From assembly GCF_024802625.1 (NCBI RefSeq), contig NZ_CP103371.1, positions 3,782,001 through 3,846,000 of the forward strand: DNA of 64,000 nucleotides, read 5' to 3'. This stretch comes from Massilia sp. H6 (lineage in GTDB: Bacteria; Pseudomonadota; Gammaproteobacteria; Burkholderiales; Burkholderiaceae_D). The position numbers were made by a program, and so were the translations under genes. Below, piece by piece: positions 28,033 to 37,273 of the stretch; position 1 is the first letter of the stretch; the number at the start of each line of letters is the position of its first letter. The notes beneath the pieces are model-generated. The model saw nothing but the letters and a program-made list of their open reading frames with translations. It ran no database searches and was not told the DNA's origin.

Positions 28033-28890
28033 ATGAGAACCTACGCCATCGGCGACCTGCAGGGCTGCGCCCACGAAGCCCAATTGCTCATCGAGCGCAT
28101 CCACGACGATGCACTCGAACACGGACAGCCGCTGCCGCGCATCCTGTTCGTCGGCGACTTGATCAACCGCGGCCCCGATTCACTGACCGCCCTGCGCCGC
28201 ATGAAGGCCTTGTCCGATGCAGATCCGGACCGGGTCGACGCCCTGCTCGGCAACCACGACCTGCACCTGATCGCGGTGGCGGTAGGCGCGCAGCGCGCCA
28301 GCCGTTCCGACACGCTTGGCGAGATCCTGGCCGCACCCGACTGCGAGGCGTTGATCGACTGGCTGCGCCGGCGCCCGCTGGCGATGTTCGTCGACGCGCA
28401 CCTGCTGGTGCACGCGGGGGTGGCGCCGCAATGGAGCGCGGCGCAGACCATGGCGCTGGCGCACGAAGTCGAAACCACCCTGCGCGGCGATGGCTGGATC
28501 GACTTTCTGCGCCAGATGTATGGCAACGAGCCAGACCGGTGGAGCGACGACCTGACCGGCATTGCGCGGCTGCGCTGCATCGTCAATGCACTCACCCGCG
28601 TGCGCCTGTGCACCGCGGACGGGCGCATGGATTTCCTGCACAAGGAAAGCGAGGTCGGGCCGGAGGGGTCGGGACTGCTGCCGTGGTTCGACCTGCCCCA
28701 GCGCCGGACGGCGGATGTGACCGTGGTGTTCGGACACTGGTCGGCGCTGGGACTGGTGCTGCGGCCAAACCTCATTGGCCTGGACAGCGGCTGCGTGTGG
28801 GGCGGAAAGCTGACGGCGGTGTGCCTGGACGACCGCAAGCTGTTGCAGGTCGATTGCCCGGAATACCGCGAGCATGGTGGTAAAAAATAG
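28033..28890 (+). CDS. apaH: Bis(5'-nucleosyl)-tetraphosphatase, symmetrical
   Basis: This is a 285-residue metallophosphatase that splits Ap4A into two ADP and can also remove Np4 caps from RNA. The metal motifs GDLQGC, GDLINRGPDS and GNHD are present in order. The start at 28033 (MRTYAIGDLQG) is clear from the family; the frame is open far upstream but without family similarity. It converges with ilvD. Confidence 0.96.
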   Translation: MRTYAIGDLQGCAHEAQLLIERIHDDALEHGQPLPRILFVGDLINRGPDSLTALRRMKALSDADPDRVDALLGNHDLHLIAVAVGAQRASRSDTLGEILAAPDCEALIDWLRRRPLAMFVDAHLLVHAGVAPQWSAAQTMALAHEVETTLRGDGWIDFLRQMYGNEPDRWSDDLTGIARLRCIVNALTRVRLCTADGRMDFLHKESEVGPEGSGLLPWFDLPQRRTADVTVVFGHWSALGLVLRPNLIGLDSGCVWGGKLTAVCLDDRKLLQVDCPEYREHGGKK

Positions 28891-28914
28891 GGTGAACGGC
28901 GATCCCGCCCACCC
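28881..28914 (-). terminator. Rho-independent terminator of ilvD
   Basis: On the minus strand GGGTG (28914 to 28910) pairs with CACCC (28894 to 28890), with further G-C pairs inside, followed by TATTTTTTA. The T tract lies within the last codons of apaH on the other strand. It comes seven bases after the ilvD stop. Confidence 0.7.
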
Positions 28915-28920
28915 CACGGC

Positions 28921-30783
28921 TTAGCGGCGCAGCTGGGTGATGTCCCGTACCGCCCCACGATCGGCCGACGTCGTCAACGCCGCATAGGCCTGCAGCGCCT
29001 GCGACACATGGCGCTCGCGCCCGACCGGCATCCACGCGTCGCGCCCGCGGTCTTCCATCTTGCCGCGCCGGTGCGCTAGCTCTTCAAAGCTCACCCGCAG
29101 ATTGATGGTGCGCGCCGGGATATCGATGTCGATGACATCCCCCTCTTCCACCAGGGCGATCGCTCCGCCCTCGGCCGCTTCCGGCGAAGCATGGCCGATC
29201 ACCAGGCCAGATGAGCCGCCCGAGAAGCGCCCGTCCGTGAACAGCGCGCAGGCCTTGCCCAGGCCCTTGGACTTGATGTACGAGGTCGGGTAGAGCATCT
29301 CTTGCATGCCCGGTCCGCCTTTCGGGCCCTCGTAGCGGATGATTACGACGTCGCCCGCCTCCACGGTGTCTCCCAGGATCGCTTCCACCGCCGCGTCCTG
29401 GCTCTCGAATACGCGCGCCTTGCCGGAGAAGACCAAAATGCTCTCGTCCACGCCGGCAGTCTTCACGATGCACCCCTTCTCGGCGATATTCCCGTACAAC
29501 ACCGCCAGGCCGCCATCTTGCGAATACGCGTGCTCGCGGTCGCGGATGCAGCCCAAGCTGCGGTCGAGGTCATTGCCGGCAAAGCGTTCGGACTGCGAGA
29601 ACGCCACCTGGGTCGGCACGCCGCCCGGCGCGGCGCGAAACAGCTGGTGTACGCCCTGGTCGTCGCTGACGCGGATGTCGTACTTCGCGAGGGCTGCTTC
29701 AAGGGTCGGGCTGTGCACGGTCGGCAGCGACGTGTCGAGCAGGCCGGCGCGCGCCAGTTCGCCCAGGATCGACATGATGCCGCCAGCGCGGTGCACGTCT
29801 TCGATGTGGTATTTGTCGGTCATGGGTGCCACCTTGCACAGGCAGGGCACCTTGCGCGAGATGCGGTCGATGTCGGCCATGGTGAATTCGACCTGCGCCT
29901 CGTGCGCCGCCGCCAGCAGGTGCAGCACGGTGTTGGTGGAGCCACCCATCGACACGTCCAGCGCCATGGCGTTTTCGAATGCGGCCTTGCTGGCGATGCT
30001 CCGCGGCAGCACCGAATAGTCATCCTGTTCGTAGTGGCGCTTGGCGACCTCGACGATCAGGCGGCCGGCGCGCAGGAACAGCTCCTTGCGATCTGAGTGG
30101 GTGGCGACGATGGTGCCGTTGCCCGGCAGCGCCAGGCCAAGCGCTTCGGTCAGGCAATTCATCGAATTGGCCGTGAACATGCCCGAGCACGAGCCGCAGG
30201 TCGGGCAGGCGGCGCGCTCGATCTCTGCCACGTCGGCATCGGACACGCTGCTGTCGCCGGCCTTGATCATGGCGTCGATCAGGTCGAGCTTGATGATCTG
30301 CTGGCCGCTGCCGACCGTCTTGATCACCTTGCCCGCCTCCATCGGCCCGCCCGACACGAATACCACCGGAATGTTCAGGCGCATCGCGGCCATCAGCATG
30401 CCCGGCGTGATCTTGTCGCAGTTCGAGATGCACACCATCGCATCGGCGCAATGGGCATTGACCATGTATTCGACCGAGTCGGCGATCAGGTCGCGCGAAG
30501 GCAGCGAATAGAGCATGCCGCCGTGGCCCATGGCGATGCCGTCATCGACCGCGATGGTATTGAATTCCTTGGCCACGCCGCCGGAGGCTTCGATCTCGCG
30601 CGCCACCAGCTGGCCCAGGTCCTTCAGGTGCACATGGCCGGGCACGAACTGCGTAAACGAGTTGACCACCGCAATGATCGGCTTGTCGAAATCGCCATCT
30701 TTCATGCCGGTGGCGCGCCACAGCGCGCGCGCGCCAGCCATGTTGCGGCCCTGGGTGGTGGTATGTGAACGATAGACGGGCAT
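28921..30783 (-). CDS. ilvD: Dihydroxy-acid dehydratase
   Basis: This 620-residue Fe-S enzyme makes the 2-oxo acids for valine, leucine and isoleucine. The N-terminus [20 protein letters not shown], the cluster region [12 protein letters not shown] and [19 protein letters not shown] are typical. ATG at 30783 has GAGGAG upstream; the frame extends further but without family match. A strong hairpin lies between it and the upstream acyltransferase gene (30864-30892). Confidence 0.98.
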   Translation of the reverse strand: MPVYRSHTTTQGRNMAGARALWRATGMKDGDFDKPIIAVVNSFTQFVPGHVHLKDLGQLVAREIEASGGVAKEFNTIAVDDGIAMGHGGMLYSLPSRDLIADSVEYMVNAHCADAMVCISNCDKITPGMLMAAMRLNIPVVFVSGGPMEAGKVIKTVGSGQQIIKLDLIDAMIKAGDSSVSDADVAEIERAACPTCGSCSGMFTANSMNCLTEALGLALPGNGTIVATHSDRKELFLRAGRLIVEVAKRHYEQDDYSVLPRSIASKAAFENAMALDVSMGGSTNTVLHLLAAAHEAQVEFTMADIDRISRKVPCLCKVAPMTDKYHIEDVHRAGGIMSILGELARAGLLDTSLPTVHSPTLEAALAKYDIRVSDDQGVHQLFRAAPGGVPTQVAFSQSERFAGNDLDRSLGCIRDREHAYSQDGGLAVLYGNIAEKGCIVKTAGVDESILVFSGKARVFESQDAAVEAILGDTVEAGDVVIIRYEGPKGGPGMQEMLYPTSYIKSKGLGKACALFTDGRFSGGSSGLVIGHASPEAAEGGAIALVEEGDVIDIDIPARTINLRVSFEELAHRRGKMEDRGRDAWMPVGRERHVSQALQAYAALTTSADRGAVRDITQLRR

Positions 30784-30863
30784 GGTGCTCTCCTCAAGCT
30801 GGCAATGGTGCAAAGCACCAGCGTGCTCCGCTTGCTGTGAGTTGTCCAATATATGATTCATTA

Positions 30864-30892
30864 CCCTGTGATTCATTTCACGAATCACAGGG
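30864..30892. terminator. Strong hairpin between the acyltransferase gene and ilvD
   Basis: CCCTGTGATTC (30864-30874) and GAATCACAGGG (30882-30892) give a perfect 11-base stem with a seven-base loop, 13 bases after the acyltransferase stop. No U tract follows on either strand, so it may be an RNA-stabilising structure, a weak terminator or a binding site. TGATTCATT occurs twice here (30854-30862 and 30869-30877). Confidence 0.5.
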
Positions 30893-30904
30893 CGGTGCTG
30901 TCAT

Positions 30905-31636
30905 TTAGCCTCGCAAGGCCCCTGCCACGGCGTCGTGCGCGGCCTGCGCCAGTTCGCGCCGGTGCGCACCCACGCCTTCGATGGGAGCCAGCGCCTGCAG
31001 CCGCGCCCGCACCGGCTCGCCCTCCAGGATCCGGAACATACTGTCGACAAAACTGATATCGCCGCTATAGTCGACCGACGGGTGATGGCCGCCGCCAGCG
31101 TCGAGATAGGCCAGCGCATACGGCTGCACCGCCACCTTGGCATCGATGGCGGCCTCGAACAGGTTGGCGTGGAAAGGCAGCACCTCACCCTGATGCGAGG
31201 TCGTCCCTTCGGGGAAGAAGGCCACGCGCTGGCCCTGCGCCAGCACCGCGACGATGCCCTTGAAGATATGGCGCAGCTCGCGTCGGTTGCCGCGCGCGAT
31301 GAACACCGTGCCAGCAGCGTGCGCCAGCCAGCCCAGCACCGGCCAGGCGCGGATCTCGGCCTTGGCCACGAAACGGCACGGGTACAGGGCGTTGATCACG
31401 AAGATGTCGAGCCAGGAGACGTGGTTGGCCACCACCAGCGCATGCTCGAGCACCGGCGCGCCGGGCGCGGCTTCCACGCTGACCCGGCAGATGCCGACCA
31501 GCTTGCGCGACCAGCGCCGCGTCAGGCGCGCGCGCAACGCGTTCGACGCCAGCGGGAACACGACGGCGCAGGTGGCCAGGCCGGCCACCAGGTGGACCGC
31601 GAGGCGCGCAAGGCGCAATGCCAGGCGCAGCTTCAC
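30905..31636 (-). CDS. Lysophospholipid acyltransferase family protein (second PlsC-like)
   Basis: This is a 243-residue membrane-associated acyltransferase. An N-terminal hydrophobic segment (about 10-30) comes first, then the catalytic NHVSWLDIF (HXXXXD box) and FPEGTTS. It is distinct from the PlsC at 20005-20745 and lies last in the yqgE-ruvX-pyrR-pyrB-pyrC' run, 48 bases after pyrC'. The acceptor may be lyso-phosphatidic acid, an ornithine lipid or another lysolipid; the sequence does not decide. Confidence 0.88.
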   Translation of the reverse strand: MKLRLALRLARLAVHLVAGLATCAVVFPLASNALRARLTRRWSRKLVGICRVSVEAAPGAPVLEHALVVANHVSWLDIFVINALYPCRFVAKAEIRAWPVLGWLAHAAGTVFIARGNRRELRHIFKGIVAVLAQGQRVAFFPEGTTSHQGEVLPFHANLFEAAIDAKVAVQPYALAYLDAGGGHHPSVDYSGDISFVDSMFRILEGEPVRARLQALAPIEGVGAHRRELAQAAHDAVAGALRG

Positions 31637-31684
31637 GATGCGCGAAGCTCGAACGGGGCGGGCAAGGCCAGCGGCCCGCCGCGC

Positions 31685-32980
31685 TCAGCGCTGGTAAGCA
31701 ACGCGGCCGCGCACGATGGTCGCACGTACCTGCCCGGCCAGCTCGTAGCCCAGGAAAGGCGTGTGCTTGCCCTGGCTGGCGAGCGCCTTGCGCTCGACCT
31801 TCCAGCGCGCGTCCGGGTCGAACAGCACCAGGTCGGCCGCCGCGCCGACCGAGAGCGTGCCGGCGGGCAGGCCGGCAATGCGCGCCGCCTCATGCGTGAT
31901 CTTGGAGATCGCCTGCACCAGCGCATCGCCGCCGTGCTGGTCCTCGGCCCACTTCAGGCTCAGCGATAGCAGCAGTTCCAGGCCGGTGGCGCCGGGCGAA
32001 GCTTCGCCGAAAGGCAGCAGTTTCTCGTCGTCGTCGACCGGGGTGTGGTCCGAGCAGATCGCATCGACGGTGCCATCGAGCAGGCCGCTGCGGATCGCTT
32101 CACGGTCGCGCTGGCTGCGCAGCGGCGGATTGAAGCGCGCGTTGGGATCGAAGAAGCCGATGTCGGCATCGGTCAGGTGCAGGTGATGCACGCCGACGTC
32201 GCAGCTGACCGGCAAGCCTTCTTTCTTGGCCGCCCTGACCAGCGCCAGGCCTTCGCTCGACGACATGCGGCACAGGTGCACGCGGGCGCCGCTGGCGCGC
32301 ATGAGTTCGAAAATGGTGTGCAGCGCGATGGTCTCGGACATGGTCGGCACGCCGGACAGGCCCAGGCGCGAAGCCAGCGGCCCGCTGTGGGCCACGCCGC
32401 CACGGCCGATATGGGCATCCTGGGGACGCAGCCACACGGTGAAACCGAAGGTTTTCGCATACTGCATCGCACGCAGCAGCACGTTGGTGTCGAGCACCGG
32501 CACTTCGGCCTGCGAAAAGCCGATGCAGCCGGCCTCGGTCAGCTCGGCCATCTCGGTGAGCGCCTGGCCCTTCAGGCCCATGGTCAGTGCGCCCAGCGGG
32601 TGCACATTGGCCTGGTCGAGAATGCGCGCGCGGTGCTTGAGCATCTCTACCAGGCCCGGCTCGTCCAGTACCGGGTCGGTGTCCGGCGGGCACACCAGGG
32701 TAGTCACGCCGCCCTGCATCGCCGCCTGCATTTCAGATTCGAGCGTCGCCTTGTACTCGTAGCCCGGCTCGCGCAGGCGCGCCGACAGGTCGACCAGCCC
32801 CGGCGCGACCACCAGGCCGCTGGCGTCGATGGTGTTGTCGGCCACGAAGCCGTCCGGGGCGGTGCCGATGGCGGCAATCACGCCGCCGGCGATGTACACG
32901 TCCTGTACCTTGTCGATGCCGTTTGCCGGGTCGATCACGCGCCCGTTCTTGATATGGTGTTTCATGCGTTCGAATTTCAA
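31685..32980 (-). CDS. pyrC': Dihydroorotase-like protein PyrC' lacking metal ligands
   Basis: This 431-residue member of the amidohydrolase family lies next to pyrB. Active dihydroorotases carry DxHxHxR at the metal site; here the equivalent is [10 protein letters not shown], so both His ligands are lost. The second half keeps [12 protein letters not shown]. In Pseudomonas such inactive PyrC' chains form a large complex with aspartate transcarbamoylase and are needed for its assembly; the same role is inferred here. The TTG start at 32980 overlaps the pyrB stop and has GGAGG six bases upstream; ATG at 32965 is a second option. A true dihydroorotase must be encoded elsewhere. Confidence 0.9.
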   Translation of the reverse strand: MKFERMKHHIKNGRVIDPANGIDKVQDVYIAGGVIAAIGTAPDGFVADNTIDASGLVVAPGLVDLSARLREPGYEYKATLESEMQAAMQGGVTTLVCPPDTDPVLDEPGLVEMLKHRARILDQANVHPLGALTMGLKGQALTEMAELTEAGCIGFSQAEVPVLDTNVLLRAMQYAKTFGFTVWLRPQDAHIGRGGVAHSGPLASRLGLSGVPTMSETIALHTIFELMRASGARVHLCRMSSSEGLALVRAAKKEGLPVSCDVGVHHLHLTDADIGFFDPNARFNPPLRSQRDREAIRSGLLDGTVDAICSDHTPVDDDEKLLPFGEASPGATGLELLLSLSLKWAEDQHGGDALVQAISKITHEAARIAGLPAGTLSVGAAADLVLFDPDARWKVERKALASQGKHTPFLGYELAGQVRATIVRGRVAYQR

Positions 32981-33957
32981 GTCCTGCCTCCCGCCAAAAT
33001 GCTCATGACCGCCATCCGTACCGCGATCCCGAAGGTCACCTGCGGCAGGATCACCGCCTGGCCGCCGTCCGCCACCGCCGAGTCGATCTCGACACCGCGG
33101 TTCATCGGCCCGGGGTGCATCACGATCGCGTCCGGCCGGGCCAGCGCCAGGCGCTCCGGGGTCAGGCCGTAGCTCTTGAAGTATTCCTGTGCCGAGGGCA
33201 GCAGCGCGCCACTCATGCGCTCGCTCTGCAGGCGCAGCATGATGATCACGTCGACGTCCTTCAGCCCTTCGTTCATGTCGGTGAAGGTGCGCACGCCCAT
33301 TTGTTCCAGGCCGCCAGGGAGCAGCGTGTGCGGGCCGATGGCGCGCACTTCGGGCACGCCCAGCGTGGTCAGCGCGTGGATGTCCGAACGCGCCACGCGG
33401 CTGTGAAGAATGTCGCCGACGATCGCCACCCGCAGGTTGGTGAAGTCTTTCTTGTAGTGGCGAATCGTGTACATGTCGAGCAGGCCCTGGGTCGGGTGCG
33501 CGTGCCGGCCGTCGCCGGCATTGACCACGTGCACGTGCGACTGCCCGCTCTCGATCAGGTGCTTGGCGATCAGGTAGGGCGCGCCCGACTGCGCATGGCG
33601 CACCACGAACATGTCGGCGTGCATGGCCGACAGGTTGTCGATGGTATCGAGCAGCGACTCGCCCTTGCTGGCCGACGACGCCTGGATGTTCAGGTTGATG
33701 ACGTCGGCCGACAGGCGCTTGGCCGCGATCTCGAAGGTAGTGCGGGTGCGGGTACTGTTCTCGAAGAACAGATTGAACACGCTCTTGCCGCGCATGAGCG
33801 GCACCTTCTTGACCTCGCGGTCGGAGATGCCCACGAAGCTCGACGCGGTGTCGAGGATGTGGTTCACGATGGACTTGGGCAGGCCTTCGATGCTGAGCAG
33901 GTGCTGCAGCTCGCCGTTCTTGTTCAGCTGTGGATTATTTTGCAGTAGTTTCGGCAT
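32977..33957 (-). CDS. pyrB: Aspartate carbamoyltransferase catalytic subunit
   Basis: This is a 326-residue enzyme for the first committed step of pyrimidine synthesis. The carbamoyl-phosphate motif STRTRTTFE (near 66-74) and [13 protein letters not shown] are clear. The start at 33957 ([10 protein letters not shown]) overlaps pyrR by 23 bases; an upstream in-frame ATG at 33987 would overlap it by 53. The stop overlaps the start of pyrC'. Confidence 0.97.
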   Translation of the reverse strand: MPKLLQNNPQLNKNGELQHLLSIEGLPKSIVNHILDTASSFVGISDREVKKVPLMRGKSVFNLFFENSTRTRTTFEIAAKRLSADVINLNIQASSASKGESLLDTIDNLSAMHADMFVVRHAQSGAPYLIAKHLIESGQSHVHVVNAGDGRHAHPTQGLLDMYTIRHYKKDFTNLRVAIVGDILHSRVARSDIHALTTLGVPEVRAIGPHTLLPGGLEQMGVRTFTDMNEGLKDVDVIIMLRLQSERMSGALLPSAQEYFKSYGLTPERLALARPDAIVMHPGPMNRGVEIDSAVADGGQAVILPQVTFGIAVRMAVMSILAGGRT

Positions 33958-34486
33958 GGCTCGTGGTTGGGGCAGGATCTTCTTCAATGGTCAGCGCGAG
34001 CTGGCCGGCATCGCCGCGCTGCAGGCACAGCGACTGGTGCGAGGGCAGCGTGGTGCGTACGCCGACATAGTCGGCAGCCACCGGCAGCTCGCGCCCGCCG
34101 CGGTCGGCCAGCGCCGCCAGCCGGATGCAGGCCGGGCGTCCGTAGTCGAACAGCACGTTGACCGCGGCGCGCACGGTGCGGCCGGTCTCCAGCACATCGT
34201 CCACCAGCACGATGGTGGCGCCATCGACCGCGAAGCGGATGTGGGTCGGCTTGACGTCCGGGTGCAGGCCTTTTTTCGCATAATCGTCGCGATAGAACGA
34301 GACGTCGATGGTGCCGAAGCGGCCCAGCAGGTCGAGGTCGCGCGCCAGCCGTTCGGCCAGCCAGGCTCCGCCCGAGTGGATGCCCACGATGGCGGGGTCC
34401 GGCACGCCGGCCAGGCCGGCGCGGACCTGGGCCAGCAGCTCGCGGTACAGGCTTTCCGCGTCATACTCCAGTTTAGGTGTTGGCAT
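33935..34486 (-). CDS. pyrR: PyrR-type uracil phosphoribosyltransferase/regulator
   Basis: This is a 183-residue type I phosphoribosyltransferase. The PRPP loop reads [16 protein letters not shown]. PyrR proteins in Gram-positives regulate pyr mRNA, and many also have weak uracil phosphoribosyltransferase activity. No attenuator was recognised upstream here, so a regulatory role is unproven. It overlaps ruvX by 14 bases and pyrB by 23. Confidence 0.93.
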   Translation of the reverse strand: MPTPKLEYDAESLYRELLAQVRAGLAGVPDPAIVGIHSGGAWLAERLARDLDLLGRFGTIDVSFYRDDYAKKGLHPDVKPTHIRFAVDGATIVLVDDVLETGRTVRAAVNVLFDYGRPACIRLAALADRGGRELPVAADYVGVRTTLPSHQSLCLQRGDAGQLALTIEEDPAPTTSHAETTAK

Positions 34487-34865
34487 GTTCGTCAAAGTAT
34501 TGTTGCAAGATGATGGCGGCCGCCTTGGCGTCGATAAGCTCGCCGCGCTTGTGCGCGATGACAACCGAGGAATAGCGCTCGTCGACCAGGTCGACTGGCA
34601 GGCTGAAGCGGCCGTGGAGCTGGTTGGCGAAGCGCCGCGCACGCAGGGTCATGTCGTGCTCGGCGCCATCGGGATGGCGCGGCTCGCCCACGATCAGGCG
34701 GGCCGGCTTCCATTCGTCGATAAGCTCGCCGATGACCTGGAAACGGGTGGTGTTGTCGATGGCCTTGATGACCGTCAACGGTTGCGCCTGTCCAGTCAGG
34801 GTGTTGCCGGTGGCGATGCCAATGCGCTTCACCCCGAAGTCAAAACCGAATACGATGTCCACCAT
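34473..34865 (-). CDS. ruvX: Holliday junction resolvase-like protein RuvX/YqgF
   Basis: This is a 130-residue RNase H-fold nuclease implicated in 16S rRNA 5' end processing and junction resolution. FGFDFGVKRIGIATG opens the fold, LIVGEPRHPDG and VDERYSSVVI follow, and the acidic residues are in place. It is the second gene of the operon, 18 bases after yqgE. Confidence 0.95.
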   Translation of the reverse strand: MVDIVFGFDFGVKRIGIATGNTLTGQAQPLTVIKAIDNTTRFQVIGELIDEWKPARLIVGEPRHPDGAEHDMTLRARRFANQLHGRFSLPVDLVDERYSSVVIAHKRGELIDAKAAAIILQQYFDEHANT

Positions 34866-34883
34866 CAGGGAAAGGCACTTTCT

Positions 34884-35537
34884 TTATGCATGGCCGGCTT
34901 CGGTTGCAAGCATGAGTGGATCGATTCCCAGCAGTTTGATGGCGGCGGTATAGCGCTCTTCGATCGGCAGGTCGAACAGGACGTGGGCATCGGCGGCGAC
35001 CGTGAGCCAGCCGTTGCGGGAAAGTTCTTCTTCGAGCTGGCCAGGGCTCCAGCCCGAATAACCGATCGATACCAGCATGCGGGCCGGACCGGCGCCGTTG
35101 GCAACGGCCTCGAGCACGTCGATCGAGGTCGTGAAAGCGACGTCGTCGGTCACGGTGAGCGAGGACGAATAGCGGCCGCCGGGCGAGTGCAACACGAAGC
35201 CGCGGTCGTCCTGGACCGGGCCGCCAAACATGATCGGCTCGTCCACCACCGAGGAGCGCAGGCCTGCGCCGAGCTTCAGGTCGACCCGGTCGAACAGCAC
35301 TTCCATTGTCATGTCGGTCGGCTTGTTGATGACCACGCCGAGCACGCCTTTTTCGTTGTGCTCGCAGACATAGACTACCGTGCCGCCGAAAATCGGATCC
35401 TGGATCGATGGCATCGCGATCAGGAAATGGTTGGCGAGGTTGAGGCCGGAAGAAACGGGGCCGATGTTCCCCAGCGTATCGTCTTCCGGTGGCATGCCGG
35501 GCATCGGTAGAGTCTTGCCAACTTTGCTTTTTTTCAT
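34884..35537 (-). CDS. yqgE: YqgE/AlgH family protein (DUF179)
   Basis: This is a 217-residue conserved protein of unknown exact role. NHFLIAMPSIQDPIFGGTVVYVCEHNEKG and GYSGWSPGQLEEEL (given in outline) are hallmarks. The N-terminal tail of about 35 residues is longer than in E. coli. ATG at 35537 is taken as the start with only a weak ribosome site. It heads the yqgE-ruvX-pyrR-pyrB-pyrC' operon; the order is common in Betaproteobacteria. Confidence 0.93.
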   Translation of the reverse strand: MKKSKVGKTLPMPGMPPEDDTLGNIGPVSSGLNLANHFLIAMPSIQDPIFGGTVVYVCEHNEKGVLGVVINKPTDMTMEVLFDRVDLKLGAGLRSSVVDEPIMFGGPVQDDRGFVLHSPGGRYSSSLTVTDDVAFTTSIDVLEAVANGAGPARMLVSIGYSGWSPGQLEEELSRNGWLTVAADAHVLFDLPIEERYTAAIKLLGIDPLMLATEAGHA

Positions 35538-35680
35538 ACGCTTACTCTCAGATGGGCTCACTCTGGTTATCGGCCACCGCAAGAACAACAGACGACCGGG
35601 AAGTGTCCACGAAACAACGTTACGCTTTTCGATAGTTTACACTGAATCCGTCCAAGGGCTGTGGAAGCGCCACGCCACGC

Positions 35681-35764
35681 ACCGCAAGTGCTGCAATACC
35701 GATGCGGTCCGGTCCCGCTACTGTCCCGCCCTGATGGCTGCACTGCAGCCTAGGAAGAATCCTA
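35681..35764. repeat. Three tandem hairpins upstream of the photolyase gene
   Basis: ACCGCA/TGCGGT (35681-35686 with 35703-35708), GGCTGC-act-GCAGCC (35736-35750) and TAGGA-agaa-TCCTA (35751-35764) are perfect stems in one row in the 264-base gap between yqgE and phrB. TAAAAT at 35770-35775 may be a -10 box for phrB, which would place the hairpins upstream of transcription on the plus strand. Confidence 0.45.
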
Positions 35765-35801
35765 CCCAGTAAAATCGGTCGCCACCTTGACCCCGAGCAC
35801 G

Positions 35802-37256
35802 ATGATGAATACGAGCAACTCCTTGGTGTGGTTCCGGCGCGATTTGCGCGCATTCGACCATGCAGCCCTGCATCGGGCCTTGACCTCGTCCGGGTGTGTG
35901 TATTGCGTTTTCGTGTACGACAGCGATATCCTCGATGCGCTGCCCCGTGACGACCGGCGCGTGCGGTTCATTCATGCCAGCCTGGCCAGCCTCGACACCG
36001 AGCTGCGCCAGCTCGGTGGCTATCTGATCGTGCGGCAAGGCCGCCCGCTGGAGGTGATTCCCGCGCTCGCCGCCCAATTGCAGGTCGACGCGGTCCATGT
36101 CTGCACCGATTATGAACCCGAGGCGGTCGATCGCGACGCACGCGTGGCAGCCCTGTTGGAAGCTGATAACAGGAAATTTCACAGCTCTAAGGACCAGGTG
36201 ATTTTCGAACAGCACGAAGTGCTGACCCTGGCAAAAGGCCCGTTCTCGGTGTTCACGCCCTACAAGAACGCCTGGCTCAAGCGCCTGGCCGCCATGCCGG
36301 AAACACTGGCAAGCTACCCGGTCGAGCCCTACGCGCACGCCTTTGCGGCGCCCACGGCGCCACCTGCCCTGCCTTCGCTCGAGCAGCTCGGATTCGAACC
36401 GGGCGAGCCGCCGCTGCCGGCCGGGATGGAAGGGGCGCAAGCGCTGTTCGAGCGCTTTGTGGAGCACATCGCCGACTACGGCCGCGCGCGCGATTTTCCG
36501 TCCGAAGATGGCACTTCGAGACTGTCGATCCACCTGCGCTTTGGCACCACCTCGATCCGCCACCTGGTGCGCAGCGCGCAGCAGATGGCGCTGAGCGGCG
36601 CTGGCGGGGAAGGTAGCCGGGTCTGGTTGTCGGAACTGATCTGGCGCGATTTCTATTCGATGATCCTGGCGCGCAATCCGCACGTGGTCACGCGTTCGTT
36701 CAAGCCGGCCTACGATGCGCTGGCATGGGAAACAGGCGCGCAGGCCGATGCCATGTTCAAGGCCTGGTGCGAAGGCCGCACCGGCTATCCGCTGGTGGAT
36801 GCGGCGATGGCGCAGCTGAACCAGAGCGGCTTCATGCACAACCGCCTGCGCATGGTGAGCGCCAGTTTTCTCACCAAGGACCTGGGCATCGACTGGCGCC
36901 GCGGCGAGCGCTATTTCGCCCTCAAGCTCAACGATTACGAGCTGGCCTCGAACAACGGCGGCTGGCAGTGGGCGGCATCGACCGGATGCGACGCGCAGCC
37001 GTGGTTCCGGATCTTCAACCCGGTGTCGCAATCGACCCGGTTCGATGCGCACGGCGACTTTATCCGGGAGTGGGTACCGGCGCTGGAGCGGCTGGGCGCA
37101 AAGGAGATTCACGCGCCGTGGCTGGTCGATGCCGGGGTGCTGGCAGCCAAAGGCGTGGTGCTGGGGCGCGACTATCCGTTGCCGGTGGTCGAGCACGACG
37201 TGGCGCGCAAGCGCACGCTCGAGCGGTTCTCGGTGGTCAAGAAGCTGGCCGGCTGA
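35802..37256 (+). CDS. phrB: Deoxyribodipyrimidine photo-lyase
   Basis: This is a 484-residue class I photolyase that repairs UV-made pyrimidine dimers using FAD and light. The N-terminal antenna domain starts at LVWFRRDLRAFDH. The C-terminal FAD domain shows WLSELIWRDFYSMIL, GYPLVDAAMAQLNQSGFMHNRLRM and NNGGWQWAASTG (in outline), as in CPD photolyases. Two ATG codons (35802, 35805) and a TTG (35787) are possible starts. The gene converges with chpA. Confidence 0.95.
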   Translation: MMNTSNSLVWFRRDLRAFDHAALHRALTSSGCVYCVFVYDSDILDALPRDDRRVRFIHASLASLDTELRQLGGYLIVRQGRPLEVIPALAAQLQVDAVHVCTDYEPEAVDRDARVAALLEADNRKFHSSKDQVIFEQHEVLTLAKGPFSVFTPYKNAWLKRLAAMPETLASYPVEPYAHAFAAPTAPPALPSLEQLGFEPGEPPLPAGMEGAQALFERFVEHIADYGRARDFPSEDGTSRLSIHLRFGTTSIRHLVRSAQQMALSGAGGEGSRVWLSELIWRDFYSMILARNPHVVTRSFKPAYDALAWETGAQADAMFKAWCEGRTGYPLVDAAMAQLNQSGFMHNRLRMVSASFLTKDLGIDWRRGERYFALKLNDYELASNNGGWQWAASTGCDAQPWFRIFNPVSQSTRFDAHGDFIREWVPALERLGAKEIHAPWLVDAGVLAAKGVVLGRDYPLPVVEHDVARKRTLERFSVVKKLAG

Positions 37257-37259
37257 TCG

Positions 37260-37273
37260 GGCCGGCGCCGGCC
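37260..37273. repeat. 14-base perfect palindrome between convergent stops
   Basis: GGCCGGCGCCGGCC fills the gap between the phrB stop and the chpA stop. It has no loop or U tract, so it is a poor hairpin but may affect transcription or bind a protein. Confidence 0.3.

Noticed and set aside
30784..30888. Longer N-terminus for ilvD
   Set aside because: The frame is open upstream, but the family begins at the ATG at 30783, which has GAGGAG in front.
33935..34486. PyrR as proof of a pyr attenuator
   Set aside because: No terminator/antiterminator pair was seen in front of the operon; regulation by PyrR in this group is unproven.
35641..35775. Possible cobalamin riboswitch before phrB, because GGTCCCGCTACTGT resembles part of the conserved core
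   Set aside because: The GGGAA and GGTG blocks are missing, the supposed B12 box is better read as two simple hairpins, and a possible -10 box lies after it. An Rfam covariance search would decide.
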